Assembly: GCF_020405185.1 (NCBI RefSeq)
Contig: NZ_CP084463.1
Location: 3,038,001 to 3,102,000 of the forward strand
Origin: Halomicrobium salinisoli
GTDB taxonomy: Archaea; Halobacteriota; Halobacteria; Halobacteriales; Haloarculaceae
DNA: 64,000 nucleotides
Direction of reading: 5' to 3'
The notes below the pieces were generated by a model that was not told where the DNA came from, searched no databases, and saw only the letters and a list, made by a program, of their open reading frames with translations. This document shows positions 33,154 through 43,519 of this stretch, one piece after another (position 1 is the first letter of the stretch; every line of letters starts with the position of its first letter). The translations under genes and the position numbers were made by a program.

Positions 33154-34375
33154 CGTCGATCGGTGTGTCGCGGGTCCGCGTGTCTGGCGGTTCGAGCGCG
33201 TCGTCGGTCACGAGGTCGACGACGCGTGCGGCCGACCGGCCGTCGACGTCGTCGAAGACCGCGTTCCGGACGGTCTCGCGGGCGTCGGCGTGGCCGTCGA
33301 TCCCCGCCGCGCAGTCGTCGAGGGCGGCCAGTAGCTCGTCGAAGTCGTCGGCGATCGGCCCCGGCGTGGCGGCCTCGTAGTCGAAGTACAGGCCCGACTC
33401 GGCCTCGTAGGCGTCGCGGTCGTACGCGTAGAAGATCACGGGCCGGTCGAGCAGGAGGTAGTCGAAGAAGACCGAGGAGTAGTCGGTGACGAGCGCGTCG
33501 ACGTGCCGGAGCGCGGGGTAGACGTCGAAGTCCGGCGGGAGAACGCGGACGCGGTCGAGGGCGGCGGCGTCGACGTCGCGGTCCTCGAAGGGGTGGAACT
33601 TCACGAGCAGGTGGGCGTCGCGGTCGGCGAGGAAGCCGTCCAGCGCGGCGAAGTCGACGGCGTCGGCGGGCGCGGTGCCGTCCTCGCGGTACGTGGGCAG
33701 GTAGGCGAACACCGGCCCGTCGAGGGCTGCGACCGCGTCGTGGAGCGCCCGGTCCTGGCCGACGTCGAAGCCGGGGACCTCGCGGAACAGGGCGTCGTTC
33801 CGGGGGTAGCCGGTGACGGAGACGCGGTCGGCGTCGATCTCGAACGCCGAGCGGAAGACGTCGACGAAGCGGCGGCCGGTCACCGCGACGCGGTCGAACT
33901 GCTGGTAGACGTAGCGGCGCGACAGCCGCTCGAAGGGCGAGGCGCGCTCGAACTGGGGCCCGTCGGCGGAGATGCGCTTGAGCGGGACGCCGTGCCAGAG
34001 CTGGACGACCTCGGCGCCGCCGGTCGGCCACAGCGGGAGGCCGGTGAAGCCCCCCGTCGTGAAGACGCGGCCGGCGCGGGCCAGCGTGCGGAGCCCCTCG
34101 GTCGTATCGGTGCGATAGGCCTCGTACTCGTGCTCCCGGAGGGCGGCGACCGTCTCGTCGCTCTCGGAGAGCCACACCGGCCGGACGTCGAGGTCGTCGC
34201 GCTCGGCGACCTGGAGGAACAGGTACTTCGCGTTGCCCTCGAAGCGCTCCCCGCCGCGGCAGCCGAAGGCCCACAGGTCGTCGTCGCGGGGGACGAGGTG
34301 GGCGGCGCGGTGGGCCGCGAACGAGCCGGCCGCGCCGGCGAGCGTCCGGAGCGCGCTCGTCAGCCCCGGACTCAC
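33122..34375 (-). CDS. CDP-glycerol:poly(glycerophosphate) glycerophosphotransferase family protein
   Basis: A 417-residue GT-B-like transferase of the TagB/TagF family. Recognisable stretches are [40 protein letters not shown] (HP motif), [28 protein letters not shown] and the closing acidic region. In bacteria the family builds teichoic-acid polyol-phosphate chains from CDP-glycerol. Here it follows a cytidylyltransferase-like gene, so a polyol-phosphate surface polymer is the natural inference. The GTG start at 34375 overlaps that gene by four bases. Confidence 0.85.
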   Translation of the reverse strand: MSPGLTSALRTLAGAAGSFAAHRAAHLVPRDDDLWAFGCRGGERFEGNAKYLFLQVAERDDLDVRPVWLSESDETVAALREHEYEAYRTDTTEGLRTLARAGRVFTTGGFTGLPLWPTGGAEVVQLWHGVPLKRISADGPQFERASPFERLSRRYVYQQFDRVAVTGRRFVDVFRSAFEIDADRVSVTGYPRNDALFREVPGFDVGQDRALHDAVAALDGPVFAYLPTYREDGTAPADAVDFAALDGFLADRDAHLLVKFHPFEDRDVDAAALDRVRVLPPDFDVYPALRHVDALVTDYSSVFFDYLLLDRPVIFYAYDRDAYEAESGLYFDYEAATPGPIADDFDELLAALDDCAAGIDGHADARETVRNAVFDDVDGRSAARVVDLVTDDALEPPDTRTRDTPIDDAPRERAPEP

Positions 34376-35100
34376 TCGGCGGTCACCTCGCCGAACAGCC
34401 GCCGGCCCGTCCGCAGGTCGTCGTGGTCGTCGATCTCGATCCAGTCGCCGTCGACCGGGACGACGCCCACGTCGACGGCGTCGAAGATCCGGTCGAACGC
34501 GGCCTCGTACCACTCGTTCGTCCGGCCGGCGTCGACCATCGCGTCGAGTTCGTCGGCCAGCGCGTCGGCGCCGGCGGGGCCGAACTTGCTCACGCCGATG
34601 TACTCGCCGGTCGCCTCCGAGAGGTCCTTTCCGATGGCGACCGCCTCGCCGTCCGCCGTCCGGACTTTCATCTCCTCGTCGCCGAGGGGCTTCTCGGCGT
34701 CGACGAGCAGCGCCGAGCCGTCGGTCTCGGCGAGGCGCCGCAGGCTGGCGGCCGGGAACAGCGTGTCGGAGTTGACGAGCGTGAACCCGTCCTCGAGGCG
34801 GTCGCGGGCCAGCCACAGCGAGTAGAGGTTGTTCGTCGAGTCGTACGCGTCGCTGTGGACGAAGTCGACCTCGAGGTCGAACCCGGCCGCGTCGCAGAAC
34901 CCGCGAACCTGGTCGGCCTCGAAGCCCGTCACGGTCGTCACCCGCTCGTAGCCGGTGCGGTCGAGCGACTCGAAGATGTGCCCGAGGATGTGGCGGTCGC
35001 CGACCTCGACGAGCGTCTTCGGAGTCGACTCGGTCACGGGACGCAACCGCGTCCCCATGCCGGCGGCGAGCACGACAGCATGACTACGTTCGTCACACAT
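34372..35100 (-). CDS. Sugar/polyol/choline-phosphate nucleotidyltransferase
   Basis: A 242-residue nucleotidyltransferase. The signature [25 protein letters not shown] lies near residues 9-33, and [14 protein letters not shown] and LVNSDTLF are typical of the phosphocholine cytidylyltransferase-like (LicC) branch. It should activate a phosphorylated alcohol or sugar as its CDP or similar nucleotide. It is the first gene of the operon with the CDP-glycerol phosphotransferase-like and FkbM genes. ATG 35100 is chosen over the nine extra upstream codons. Confidence 0.85.
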   Translation of the reverse strand: MCDERSHAVVLAAGMGTRLRPVTESTPKTLVEVGDRHILGHIFESLDRTGYERVTTVTGFEADQVRGFCDAAGFDLEVDFVHSDAYDSTNNLYSLWLARDRLEDGFTLVNSDTLFPAASLRRLAETDGSALLVDAEKPLGDEEMKVRTADGEAVAIGKDLSEATGEYIGVSKFGPAGADALADELDAMVDAGRTNEWYEAAFDRIFDAVDVGVVPVDGDWIEIDDHDDLRTGRRLFGEVTAE

Positions 35101-35231
35101 GCTCTCGTGGTAGGTCAGTGACACCAAGAAGCCTTCTCGCCGGTTGGTTGCCGGGACGAGACGATTGGATCCCAGCTACGCGACCGGAGCGAGAGCGGTT
35201 CGCGGGCGGGCGAGCCCGTGGCCTGCCCCTT

Positions 35232-35591
35232 CTATTCCGGGCCGACGACGGACAGCAGCGTCTCCACGTGGGCACGCTGGTCGGCCGCCGAGAGCGAGAC
35301 GAGTTCGCCCTCCTCGTCGTAGGTGACGAGGCCGGCCTCGGCGAGCTTCGGGAGGTGATTGTGGTGCAGCGTGGCGTAGATCCGGAGGACCGCCTCCTCG
35401 GGGACGTCGGGGAAGTCCACGTCGTGGTTCCGCTCTGCGACCAGCTCGGCGAGGTCGGCGAGCGCGAGCGTCCGGTGGTCGAGCAGCGAGCGGAGGACGA
35501 AGCGGCGGCGCTCGTGGCTCAGGACGTCGTAGAGCCGGTCGATCCGCTCGCGCTCGCTCTCGTCTCCGGACCCCGGGTGCTTCTCTGACAT
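35232..35591 (-). CDS. Winged-helix DNA-binding protein (DUF7344 type)
   Basis: A 119-residue protein with YDVLSHERRRFVLRSLLDH, ALADLAELVAERN and IYATLHHNHLPKLAEAGLVTYDEE, the standard layout of haloarchaeal DUF7344 winged-helix regulators. It is probably a dimeric transcription factor with unknown targets. It lies 167 bases from the divergent leuS start, and ATG 35591 is used because the upstream 17 codons are unlike the family. Confidence 0.85.
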   Translation of the reverse strand: MSEKHPGSGDESERERIDRLYDVLSHERRRFVLRSLLDHRTLALADLAELVAERNHDVDFPDVPEEAVLRIYATLHHNHLPKLAEAGLVTYDEEGELVSLSAADQRAHVETLLSVVGPE

Positions 35592-35758
35592 TGGTAGCGT
35601 GCTCCGACCCCGCTTACTGCGTGTCGTTCGAGAGAATATCATTAATGAAAATAAGTGTTGTGGACGACGGCCGACTGCGCCGGGGCGGTCGGTCGTTCCG
35701 CGCCGTTCGAAACGTCGACCCCTTTAGTCCCCCGGGCACGTGGGGTCGGACAAGAACA

Positions 35759-38626
35759 ATGGCTACAGACGAGACGGGGTACGAGCCGGCCGATATCGAG
35801 CCGGAGTGGCGCCAGCGCTGGGCCGAGCGGGAACGGTACGAGGCCGACCCCTCCGAAGAAGACAAGACGTTCATCACCGTCCCCTATCCCTACCCGTCGG
35901 GCGGGATGCACATCGGGCACGCCCGCACGTACACGGTGCCGGACGTCTACGCCCGCTACCGCCGCCAGCAGGGCGACAACGTCCTCTTCCCCATCGGCTG
36001 GCACGTCACGGGCACGCCGATCATCGGCGCCGTCGAGCGCCTGAAGAAGGGCGAGGAGGAGCAGCTGTCGGTCCTCCGGGACACGTACAACGTTCCCGAG
36101 GACACCCTCGAGGACCTGGAGACGCCGATGGGCTACGCTCGGCACTTCATCGAGGAGCACTACAAGGCGGGGATGAAGCAGCTCGGCCTCTCGATCGACT
36201 GGCGCCGGGAGTTCACCACCGAGGACGAGCGCTACGAGAAGTTCATCACCTGGCAGTACGAGACCCTCAAGGACCGCGGCCTGCTGGAGAAGGGCCTGCA
36301 CCCCGTCAACTACTGCACCAACGAGGAGCAGCCGGTCACCACCCACGACCTGCTGGAGGGCGAGGACGAGGAGTTCCAGGAGTACACGCTGGTCAAGTTC
36401 TCCGCCGAGGAGGACGGCGAGGAGGTCGTCTATCCGATGGCGACGCTCCGGCCCGAGACAGTGCGGGGCGTCACCAACGCCTACGTCGACCCCGAGGCGA
36501 CGTACGTCCGCGCCACGGTGGACGGCGAGACCTGGATCGTCTCCGAGGACGCCGCCGAGAAGTTCGAGCTACAGGCTCGCGACGTCGAGATCCACGAGCG
36601 GATCGACGGCGCCGACCTCGTCGGTCGCCGCGTCGACAACCCCGTCACCGGCGACGACATCCTCGTCCTGCCCGCCGACTTCGTCGACGTCGACAACGCC
36701 ACCGGCGTCGTCATGTCCGTCCCGGCCCACTCGCCGGACGACTACGTCGCGCTGCAGGAGGCAAAAGAGCGGGCCGACGACCTGACCGAGTACGGCCTCG
36801 ACCCCGAGGCGGTCCGGGCCATCGAGCCCGTCCCGATCCTCTCCGTCGAGGGCTACGGCGAGATCCCCGCCCGCGACGCCGTCGAGGAGTACGGCATCGA
36901 GGGCCAGGACGACCCCGCGCTGGACGAGGCCACCCACGAGCTGTACAACGCCGAGTTCCACGGCGGCGAGCTGAACGACGACTACGGCGACTTCGCCGGC
37001 GCGGTCATCGAGGACGTCCGCGACGAGCTCAAGGAGTACTACCAGAGCCAGGGCGACTTCGACGCGATGTACGACTTCGCCGCCGAGGTCATCTGTCGCT
37101 GCGGCGGCGAGGTCGAAGTGGCCGAGCAGGACACCTGGTTCCTGCGGTACAACGACGAGGAGTGGACCGCGAAGGTCGAGCGCGCCATCGAGAACCTCGA
37201 CGCCATCCCGGAGAACACCCGCCAGCAGTACTACAACACGGTCGACTGGCTCGAGGAGTGGCCCTGCATCCGCAACTACGGCCTGGGCACGCCGCTGCCG
37301 TGGGACCCCGAGTTCATCATCGAGCCCCTCTCCGACTCGACGGTCTACATGGCCTACTACACCATCGCCCACCGCCTGCAGGACGTCCCCCTCGAAGAGC
37401 TCGACCGCGAGTTCTTCGACGCCCTGTTCTACGGCGAAGACGCCGTCGACGACCCCGACCCGACGGCCCTGGAACTGCGCGAGGAGTGGTCCTACTGGTA
37501 CCCCGTCGACTACCGCTGCTCCGCCGAGGACCTCATCAACAACCACCTCACCTTCTTCCTCTATCACCACGCCGAGCTGTTCGACGAGGACGAGTGGCCC
37601 CAGGGGATCACCGGCATGGGCATGGGCCTGCTGGAGGGCCAGAAGATGTCCTCCTCGAAGGGCCACGTCGTCCTGCCCGACGAGGCCATCGGCGAGTACG
37701 GCGCCGACACCGTCCGCTTCTTCCTGCTCAACAGCTCCGAGCCCTGGCAGGACTTCGACTGGCGGGCCGACGAGGTCGGCTCCACCCACGACCAGCTCGC
37801 GCGGTTCTGGACCCGTGCGGAGGAGCTCATCGACGGCGAGGAGGGCGACCGCGACGAACTCCAGGACATCGACCGCTGGCTGCTGGCGAAGCTCCAGGAG
37901 ACCGTCGAGGCCGTCACCGACAGCCTGGAGCGCTTCGAGACCCGCACCGCCAGCCAGGAGGCCTTCTACCGCTTCGAGGAGCAGCTGCGGTGGTACCGCC
38001 GGCGCGCCGACCTCGACCGGCCGGGCGCGCGGTGGACGCTGCGCCACGTCCTCGAGACCCGCCTGCGCCTGCTGGCGCCGTTCGTCCCGTTCATGGCCAA
38101 CGAGCTGCACGAGCGCCTGACCGGCACGCCCGCCGAGGACGCCCCGTGGCCCGAGCCCGAAGCGGAGTTCCGCGACGAGTCCGCCGTCGCCAGCGAGGCG
38201 CTGGTCGAGGACCTCCACGAGGACGTCGCGGACATCCTCGAGGTCACCGGCGAGGACCCGGAGACCATCCGCGTGTACGTCGCCGCCGACTGGAAGCGCG
38301 AGGTCTTCGCGGCGGTCCGCGAGGCCGGGACGAACGTCGGCGCGGTGATGAGCGAGGCGATGAGCAACCCCGACCTGCGCGAGAAGGGCGACGCCGTCAA
38401 CGACCTCGCCCAGGAGCTGGTCGAGTTCGCCCGCGGCCGCGACGACGACGAACTGGCGACGCTGGCCGACCTCGACGAGCGCGCCGTCTACGAGGACGCC
38501 GCCGACTTCCTGGCCCGCGAGCACGACGCCGACGTCGAGGTGTACGCCGAGGACGGGGACCCGGAGGACCCCGCCGGCAAGGCCGATCAGGCCGTCCCGT
38601 TCCGGCCGGCCATCCACGTGGAGTAA
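35759..38626 (+). CDS. leuS: Leucyl-tRNA synthetase
   Basis: A 955-residue archaeal-type class I synthetase. HIGH is at residues 51-54 in GGMHIGHARTYTVPDVYARY, the CP1 editing domain spans roughly 160-480 (with TLRPETVRGVTNAYV), and KMSSSKG lies at about 629-635. The C-terminal anticodon-binding domain ends VPFRPAIHVE. It charges tRNA-Leu and edits mischarged products. A TATA-like TTTAGT lies about 33 bases before the ATG. A longer frame upstream is rejected. Confidence 0.97.
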   Translation: MATDETGYEPADIEPEWRQRWAERERYEADPSEEDKTFITVPYPYPSGGMHIGHARTYTVPDVYARYRRQQGDNVLFPIGWHVTGTPIIGAVERLKKGEEEQLSVLRDTYNVPEDTLEDLETPMGYARHFIEEHYKAGMKQLGLSIDWRREFTTEDERYEKFITWQYETLKDRGLLEKGLHPVNYCTNEEQPVTTHDLLEGEDEEFQEYTLVKFSAEEDGEEVVYPMATLRPETVRGVTNAYVDPEATYVRATVDGETWIVSEDAAEKFELQARDVEIHERIDGADLVGRRVDNPVTGDDILVLPADFVDVDNATGVVMSVPAHSPDDYVALQEAKERADDLTEYGLDPEAVRAIEPVPILSVEGYGEIPARDAVEEYGIEGQDDPALDEATHELYNAEFHGGELNDDYGDFAGAVIEDVRDELKEYYQSQGDFDAMYDFAAEVICRCGGEVEVAEQDTWFLRYNDEEWTAKVERAIENLDAIPENTRQQYYNTVDWLEEWPCIRNYGLGTPLPWDPEFIIEPLSDSTVYMAYYTIAHRLQDVPLEELDREFFDALFYGEDAVDDPDPTALELREEWSYWYPVDYRCSAEDLINNHLTFFLYHHAELFDEDEWPQGITGMGMGLLEGQKMSSSKGHVVLPDEAIGEYGADTVRFFLLNSSEPWQDFDWRADEVGSTHDQLARFWTRAEELIDGEEGDRDELQDIDRWLLAKLQETVEAVTDSLERFETRTASQEAFYRFEEQLRWYRRRADLDRPGARWTLRHVLETRLRLLAPFVPFMANELHERLTGTPAEDAPWPEPEAEFRDESAVASEALVEDLHEDVADILEVTGEDPETIRVYVAADWKREVFAAVREAGTNVGAVMSEAMSNPDLREKGDAVNDLAQELVEFARGRDDDELATLADLDERAVYEDAADFLAREHDADVEVYAEDGDPEDPAGKADQAVPFRPAIHVE

Positions 38627-38710
38627 CCGCCACCGGGCGGCCGCTCGGCCGTGCGCGCTACCCACCGTTTGGCCCCTCTTTTAAGTCAGGTCGACCCTAA
38701 CGAGTGAGGT

Positions 38711-41104
38711 ATGTCGAGCGGAGTGAACGTGGTGGTCTGCGGGGACGACGAGGGGTGGGTCGCCGAGACGGCCGCGGACCTGGAGGACGCGGCCGACTTC
38801 GAGGTCGGGACGGCCGTCGACGAGGTCCCGGCGGAAGCGGAGCGCGCGACCTGTCTGGTGACCGACGGGGCGAGCGTCGAGCGCGTCCGGGGGACGGCGC
38901 CGGAGGCGCCGCTGATCGCCCTCGTCGACGACGAGATCGCCGTCGACGCGGCGCTGGCCGACGGCGCGACAGACGTCGTCCGGCCCGGCGACGGCGGCGA
39001 GCGCGTCCTCGCCCACCGGGTCCGTGTCGTCGCGGGAGACGGGGAGACGGAGCGGAAACCGACGAGCGAGGGCGGCGCCGAGTCCCGCGCGGACGTCGTC
39101 GAGGCGCTGGACGACGGCGTCGCGATCCTGGACGACGGGGGTCGGATCGACGACGTGAACGACGCGATGGCCGACCTGACCGGCCGCGAGCGGAGCGATC
39201 TGGTGGGCGGATCCGTCGCCGGCGTCGCCGACGAGGGCGCGAGCGAGCGAGTCGAGCGGGCACTGGACCGACTGCGCTCGGGAGCGACGGAGAGCGCGAC
39301 CGTCGAGCTGGACGTCCACCCGAAACGGGGGGAGCCGATCCCCTGCGAAGTCCGCCTGGCCGCGCTCGAGGAGGGCGGGGCGGTCGCCGTGTTCCGCGAC
39401 GCCTCGCGGCGCGAGCGCCGCCGGGACCTCGTCTCGCGGCTCCAGGAGACCTCGCGGGCGCTGATGCAGGCGCCCAGCCGGGAGTCGATCGCCGAACTGG
39501 CGGCCGACGCCGCGGAGTCGCTGCTGGGGTTCGAGTTCAACGTCGTCCGGCTGTACGACGCCGACGACCGGGTGCTCCGGCCCGTCGCCCGGACCGACGC
39601 CGTCGAGCAGCGGATGCCCGAGCGCCCGGTCTACGACCTCGACGAGGGCCAGCCCGGGGAGGTGTTCGCCTCCGGCGAGCCCGCCGTGGTCCAGGACCTC
39701 CGGGCCCTGGACGACGGCTTCGACCGCGAGCCCGTCCGGTCGGCGATGTACTTCCCCATCGGCGTCCACGGGACGCTGACCGTCTCGACGGCGACGGTCG
39801 ACGCCATCGACGAGGTCGACCGCCGGGTGGCCGAGCTTTTGGCGACCAACGCCGCCGCGGCCTGCAACCGCGCCAAGCGCGAGCGGGAGGTCCGTCAGGC
39901 CCGCGAACGCATCGCGACCATCTTAGAGCGGATCAACGGGCTCGTCGAGGACACCGTCGAGGTGCTCGTCGAGGCGACCACCCGCGAGGAGGTCGAGGCC
40001 GGCGTCCCCGAGCAGCTGGCCTCCGCCGATCCCTACGTCTTCGCGTGGCTGGGGCGGCCGGACGTCCGCGCGGAGACCGTCGCCGCCCGCGAGTGGAGCG
40101 GCGCGGCCGACCTCGACGTGAGCGACGTCGAGGTCCCGATGGACGGGTCGGATCCCGGCGCCCGCGCGCTCGCGACCGGCGAGTCGCGCGTCCTCGACGG
40201 CGACGACCTGGCCGACGCCGACGGGTGGCTGGCCGACGCCGCCGGGGCCGGCGTCGCGTCGGTGATGGCGATTCCCCTCTCCTACACGGACACCAGCTAC
40301 GGGGTGCTGTACGTCTGCGCCGACCGGCCGGACGCCTTCGACGAGCGCGAGCGGGTCGTCCTCGACGCGCTGGGCCGGGCCGTCGCCAACGCCGTCAACG
40401 CCATCGAGAGCGGGCGCATCCTCACCGCCGACAAGGTCATCGAACTGGCGTTCACCGTCGACGACCCCGACCTCCTGTTCTGCCGGCTGACCGGCCGGAC
40501 CGACGCCACGATCGAATCGGCCGGCACCGTCACCCAGGAGGAGGGGTCGCTGCGGCTGTACCTGACCGCCGAGGGCGACGACGCGGACACCGTGCTCGAG
40601 GCCCTGCAGGCGGACGACGCCGTCACCGAGGCCCGCTGCGTCGCCGAACACGACGGCGAGGCGCTGTTCGACGCCACCGTCACCGAGTCGCTGGTGGCCA
40701 CGCTGGTCGACCACGGCGCCGTCCCAAAGGCCATCGAGAGCGAGCGCGGCGTGACGCGGTACGACGTCGAGCTCCCCTACGAGGCCGAGGCCCGGGAGGT
40801 GTTCGGCCTCGTCCAGGACAACTACGCGAACACGGACCTCGTCGGCTACCACGAGCACGAGCGGCCCGTCCGCACCCAGCAGGAGTTCCGCTCGGCGCTG
40901 GCCGACCGGTTCACCGGGCGCCAGGAGACCGCGCTGCGGACGGCCTACCTCGGCGGCTTCTTCGAGTGGCCCCGCGAGGTCGACGGCGACGAGCTCGCCG
41001 ACGGCATGGACATCTCCCGGCCCACGTATCACCAGCACCTGCGGGCCGCCCAGCGGAAGGTCTTCGAGGAGCTGTTCGAGGGCGAGACGACGGCGCCCAG
41101 ATAG
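38711..41104 (+). CDS. Bacterio-opsin-activator-like regulator (PAS, two GAF, HTH-10)
   Basis: 797 residues. An N-terminal degenerate receiver (VVVCGDDEGWVAETAADLED) is followed by a PAS domain (about 125-235) and a GAF domain (about 245-400). A second GAF domain and the bat-type linker lie at about 405-690, with a C-terminal HTH-10 domain (FTGRQETALRTAYLGGFFEWPREVDGDELA, DISRPTYHQHLRAAQRKVF). This matches haloarchaeal bat-like sensors that bind DNA directly. The signal is unknown and there is no membrane segment. It is a paralogue in design of the 1708-residue protein at 50847. Confidence 0.88.
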   Translation: MSSGVNVVVCGDDEGWVAETAADLEDAADFEVGTAVDEVPAEAERATCLVTDGASVERVRGTAPEAPLIALVDDEIAVDAALADGATDVVRPGDGGERVLAHRVRVVAGDGETERKPTSEGGAESRADVVEALDDGVAILDDGGRIDDVNDAMADLTGRERSDLVGGSVAGVADEGASERVERALDRLRSGATESATVELDVHPKRGEPIPCEVRLAALEEGGAVAVFRDASRRERRRDLVSRLQETSRALMQAPSRESIAELAADAAESLLGFEFNVVRLYDADDRVLRPVARTDAVEQRMPERPVYDLDEGQPGEVFASGEPAVVQDLRALDDGFDREPVRSAMYFPIGVHGTLTVSTATVDAIDEVDRRVAELLATNAAAACNRAKREREVRQARERIATILERINGLVEDTVEVLVEATTREEVEAGVPEQLASADPYVFAWLGRPDVRAETVAAREWSGAADLDVSDVEVPMDGSDPGARALATGESRVLDGDDLADADGWLADAAGAGVASVMAIPLSYTDTSYGVLYVCADRPDAFDERERVVLDALGRAVANAVNAIESGRILTADKVIELAFTVDDPDLLFCRLTGRTDATIESAGTVTQEEGSLRLYLTAEGDDADTVLEALQADDAVTEARCVAEHDGEALFDATVTESLVATLVDHGAVPKAIESERGVTRYDVELPYEAEAREVFGLVQDNYANTDLVGYHEHERPVRTQQEFRSALADRFTGRQETALRTAYLGGFFEWPREVDGDELADGMDISRPTYHQHLRAAQRKVFEELFEGETTAPR

Positions 41105-41118
41105 GGCGGAGGAGAGCG

Positions 41119-41964
41119 CTACTCGACGAGCCGCTCGATCTCGGTCACCAGCACGTCGCTGGCGCCGACGGCCTTCAGTTCGGTGATGGTCTCGAACACC
41201 TCGTCCTCGTCGACGACGGCGTGGACCGCCACGTCGTCCGAGCCGGCCACGTCCATCACGGTCGGCCCGCCCATGCCCGGGAGGACCTCCTTCACGTCGT
41301 CTAAGGCGTCCGCGGGGGCGTTCATCATGAGGTAGCGCTTGCCCTCGGCGTCGACCACCGAGCTCAGCGCCGTCGCGACCTGGCGGACCTTCTCGTCGTC
41401 GGCGACCTCCTCGCGGGCGAACAGACGGACGGAGGACTGCAGTACCTCGTCGACCACCTCCAGCCTGTTCATCCGCAGGGTCGTGCCCGTCGAGGAGATG
41501 TCGACGATGCCGTCGGCGATGTCGACGTGCGGGGTCAGCTCCGTCGCGCCGGAGACCTCCGTGATGTCGACGTCGACGTCCATCTCGTCGAAGTAGTCGC
41601 GGGTGACGTTCGGGAACTCCGTGGCGACGCGGCCGCCCTCGAAGTCGTAGACGGTCTCGACGTCGCCGTCCTCCGGCGCCGCCAGCACGAGGCGGCACTT
41701 CCCGAAGTCCAGGTCCCGCAGCTCCGCGAGGTCGACCGGGGCCTCGCAGACCTGATCGTAGCCGGTGATCCCCACGTCGGCGGCGCCGTCGGCGACGTAC
41801 TCCGGGATGTCCGCGGCGCGAGCGTAGAGGATGGTCACGTCGGGGTCGACCGTCTCGGCGTACAGCTGGCGGTCGGCCCCGTCGACGACGTGCAGCCCCG
41901 CCCGCTCCAGCAGGTCGACCGACGGGTCGTGCAGGCGCCCCTTGTTGGGCACGGCGATGCGCAT
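41119..41964 (-). CDS. hisG: ATP phosphoribosyltransferase (long form)
   Basis: 281 residues: [20 protein letters not shown] at the N-terminus, then [12 protein letters not shown] and [15 protein letters not shown] (phosphate-binding loop), and a C-terminal ACT-like regulatory domain ([20 protein letters not shown]). The length and C-terminal domain mark the hisZ-independent, histidine-feedback-regulated form. It catalyses the first step of histidine synthesis. No other his genes are nearby. It is convergent with the HTH-10 gene, 14 bases between stops. Confidence 0.95.
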   Translation of the reverse strand: MRIAVPNKGRLHDPSVDLLERAGLHVVDGADRQLYAETVDPDVTILYARAADIPEYVADGAADVGITGYDQVCEAPVDLAELRDLDFGKCRLVLAAPEDGDVETVYDFEGGRVATEFPNVTRDYFDEMDVDVDITEVSGATELTPHVDIADGIVDISSTGTTLRMNRLEVVDEVLQSSVRLFAREEVADDEKVRQVATALSSVVDAEGKRYLMMNAPADALDDVKEVLPGMGGPTVMDVAGSDDVAVHAVVDEDEVFETITELKAVGASDVLVTEIERLVE

Positions 41965-42088
41965 ACCTCCACTGGCAGCGCGGCGGGCAACTGTCTTTCC
42001 CCTCGGTGCGGGCCGAGACGGTCGGAGGACGCGCGAATGCCCGCCGCCGAACGGCAGACTGACGGAGGGGGCCGTCCAACCCCGGCCC

Positions 42089-43390
42089 ATGAGCGAACTC
42101 CTCGTGACCGGCGGGCAGGTGCTCCGGCCGGACCGCACGGTCGAAGACGCGGACGTGCTCGTCGATCAGGACGCCGGCGAGATTCTGGCGGTGGACGACC
42201 CGGGCGCGCTGGGCCCGGCGGACGACGAACTCGACGCCGAGGGCGGCCTGGTGATGCCCGGACTGGTCAATGCGCACACGCACGTCGCGATGACGCTGCT
42301 GCGGGGCTACGCCGACGACAAGCCGCTGGACGAGTGGCTGCAGGAGGACATCTGGCCCGTCGAGGCCGAACTGACGGCCGACGACGTCCGGGTCGGGGCC
42401 GAACTGGGCCTGCTGGAGCTGATCAAGTCCGGCTCGATCGCCATCTCCGACATGTACTTCCACGTCGACGAGATCGCCGACGCGGTCGAGCGGGCGGGGA
42501 TCCGCGCGAAGCTCGGCCACACGGCGATCACCGTCGGCAAGGACGACGAGGGGGCGCGGGAAGATATGCGGCAGAGCCTCAACGTGGCGAGAGAGCTGGA
42601 CGGCGCCGCGGACGGGCGGATCTCGACGACGTTCCAGCCCCACAGCCTCACGACGGTGGGCGAGGAGTACCTCCGCGAGTTCGTGCCGGAGGCGCGGGAC
42701 GCGGGGCTGCCGGTCCACTTCCACGCCAACGAGACCGACGGGGAGGTCGAGCCCATCGTCGAGGAACACGGCGAGCGACCGCTGGAATACGCCGACGACT
42801 GCGGGCTGCTGACCGACCGGGACTTCCTGGCCCACGGCGTCCACGTCGACGAGGCCGAGATCGACCTGCTGGCCGAGCGCGGGACGGGCGTCGTCCACTG
42901 CCCGGCCTCGAACATGAAGCTCGCCAGCGGCATGGCGCCGGTCCAGGACCTGCTCGACGCCGGCGTCCCGGTCGGCCTGGGCACCGACGGCCCGGCCTCG
43001 AACAACGACCTCGACCTGTTCGACGAGATGCGCGATGCCGCCATGCTCGGGAAACTGGCGGCCGACGACGCCGGCGCGATGGCCGCCGGGACGGTCGTCG
43101 ACGCCGCGACGGCGGGCGGAGCGGGCCTGCTGGGCATCGACTCGGGGCGGATCACCGAAGGCGCCAACGCCGACCTGATCGTGCTCGATCTGGACGCCCC
43201 GCGGCTGACCCCCGCCCACGACCTGGTGAGCCACCTCGCCTACGCCGCCAGCGGGAGCGACGTGCGCCACACGGTCTGCGACGGCCGCGTGGTCATGCGC
43301 GACCGCGAGGTGCTGACCCTGGACGAGCGGGCCGTGAAGGACCGCGCACGGGAGCACGCCGCCGACCTCGTCGACCGAGCCGAGTCGTGA
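42089..43390 (+). CDS. mtaD: 5'-methylthioadenosine/S-adenosylhomocysteine deaminase
   Basis: A 433-residue amidohydrolase. Metal ligands appear in [32 protein letters not shown] and [10 protein letters not shown], the pattern of MTA/SAH deaminases. [15 protein letters not shown] is also typical. It would convert methylthioadenosine or SAH to the inosyl product, clearing methylation by-products. S-adenosylhomocysteinase is encoded 2.3 kb downstream, so two SAH routes exist close together. Confidence 0.88.
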   Translation: MSELLVTGGQVLRPDRTVEDADVLVDQDAGEILAVDDPGALGPADDELDAEGGLVMPGLVNAHTHVAMTLLRGYADDKPLDEWLQEDIWPVEAELTADDVRVGAELGLLELIKSGSIAISDMYFHVDEIADAVERAGIRAKLGHTAITVGKDDEGAREDMRQSLNVARELDGAADGRISTTFQPHSLTTVGEEYLREFVPEARDAGLPVHFHANETDGEVEPIVEEHGERPLEYADDCGLLTDRDFLAHGVHVDEAEIDLLAERGTGVVHCPASNMKLASGMAPVQDLLDAGVPVGLGTDGPASNNDLDLFDEMRDAAMLGKLAADDAGAMAAGTVVDAATAGGAGLLGIDSGRITEGANADLIVLDLDAPRLTPAHDLVSHLAYAASGSDVRHTVCDGRVVMRDREVLTLDERAVKDRAREHAADLVDRAES

Positions 43391-43519
43391 TCGTCTCGAA
43401 ATAAACGCCGAGATTCGTTTTTGAACGTTGTAAACGGTTTTGACGAGGCAGTCGAATGGCACGAACGGAGTGAACCGGATTCGGGGTTTATTGGTACGTA
43501 ACCGAACTGATCGGGTAGC

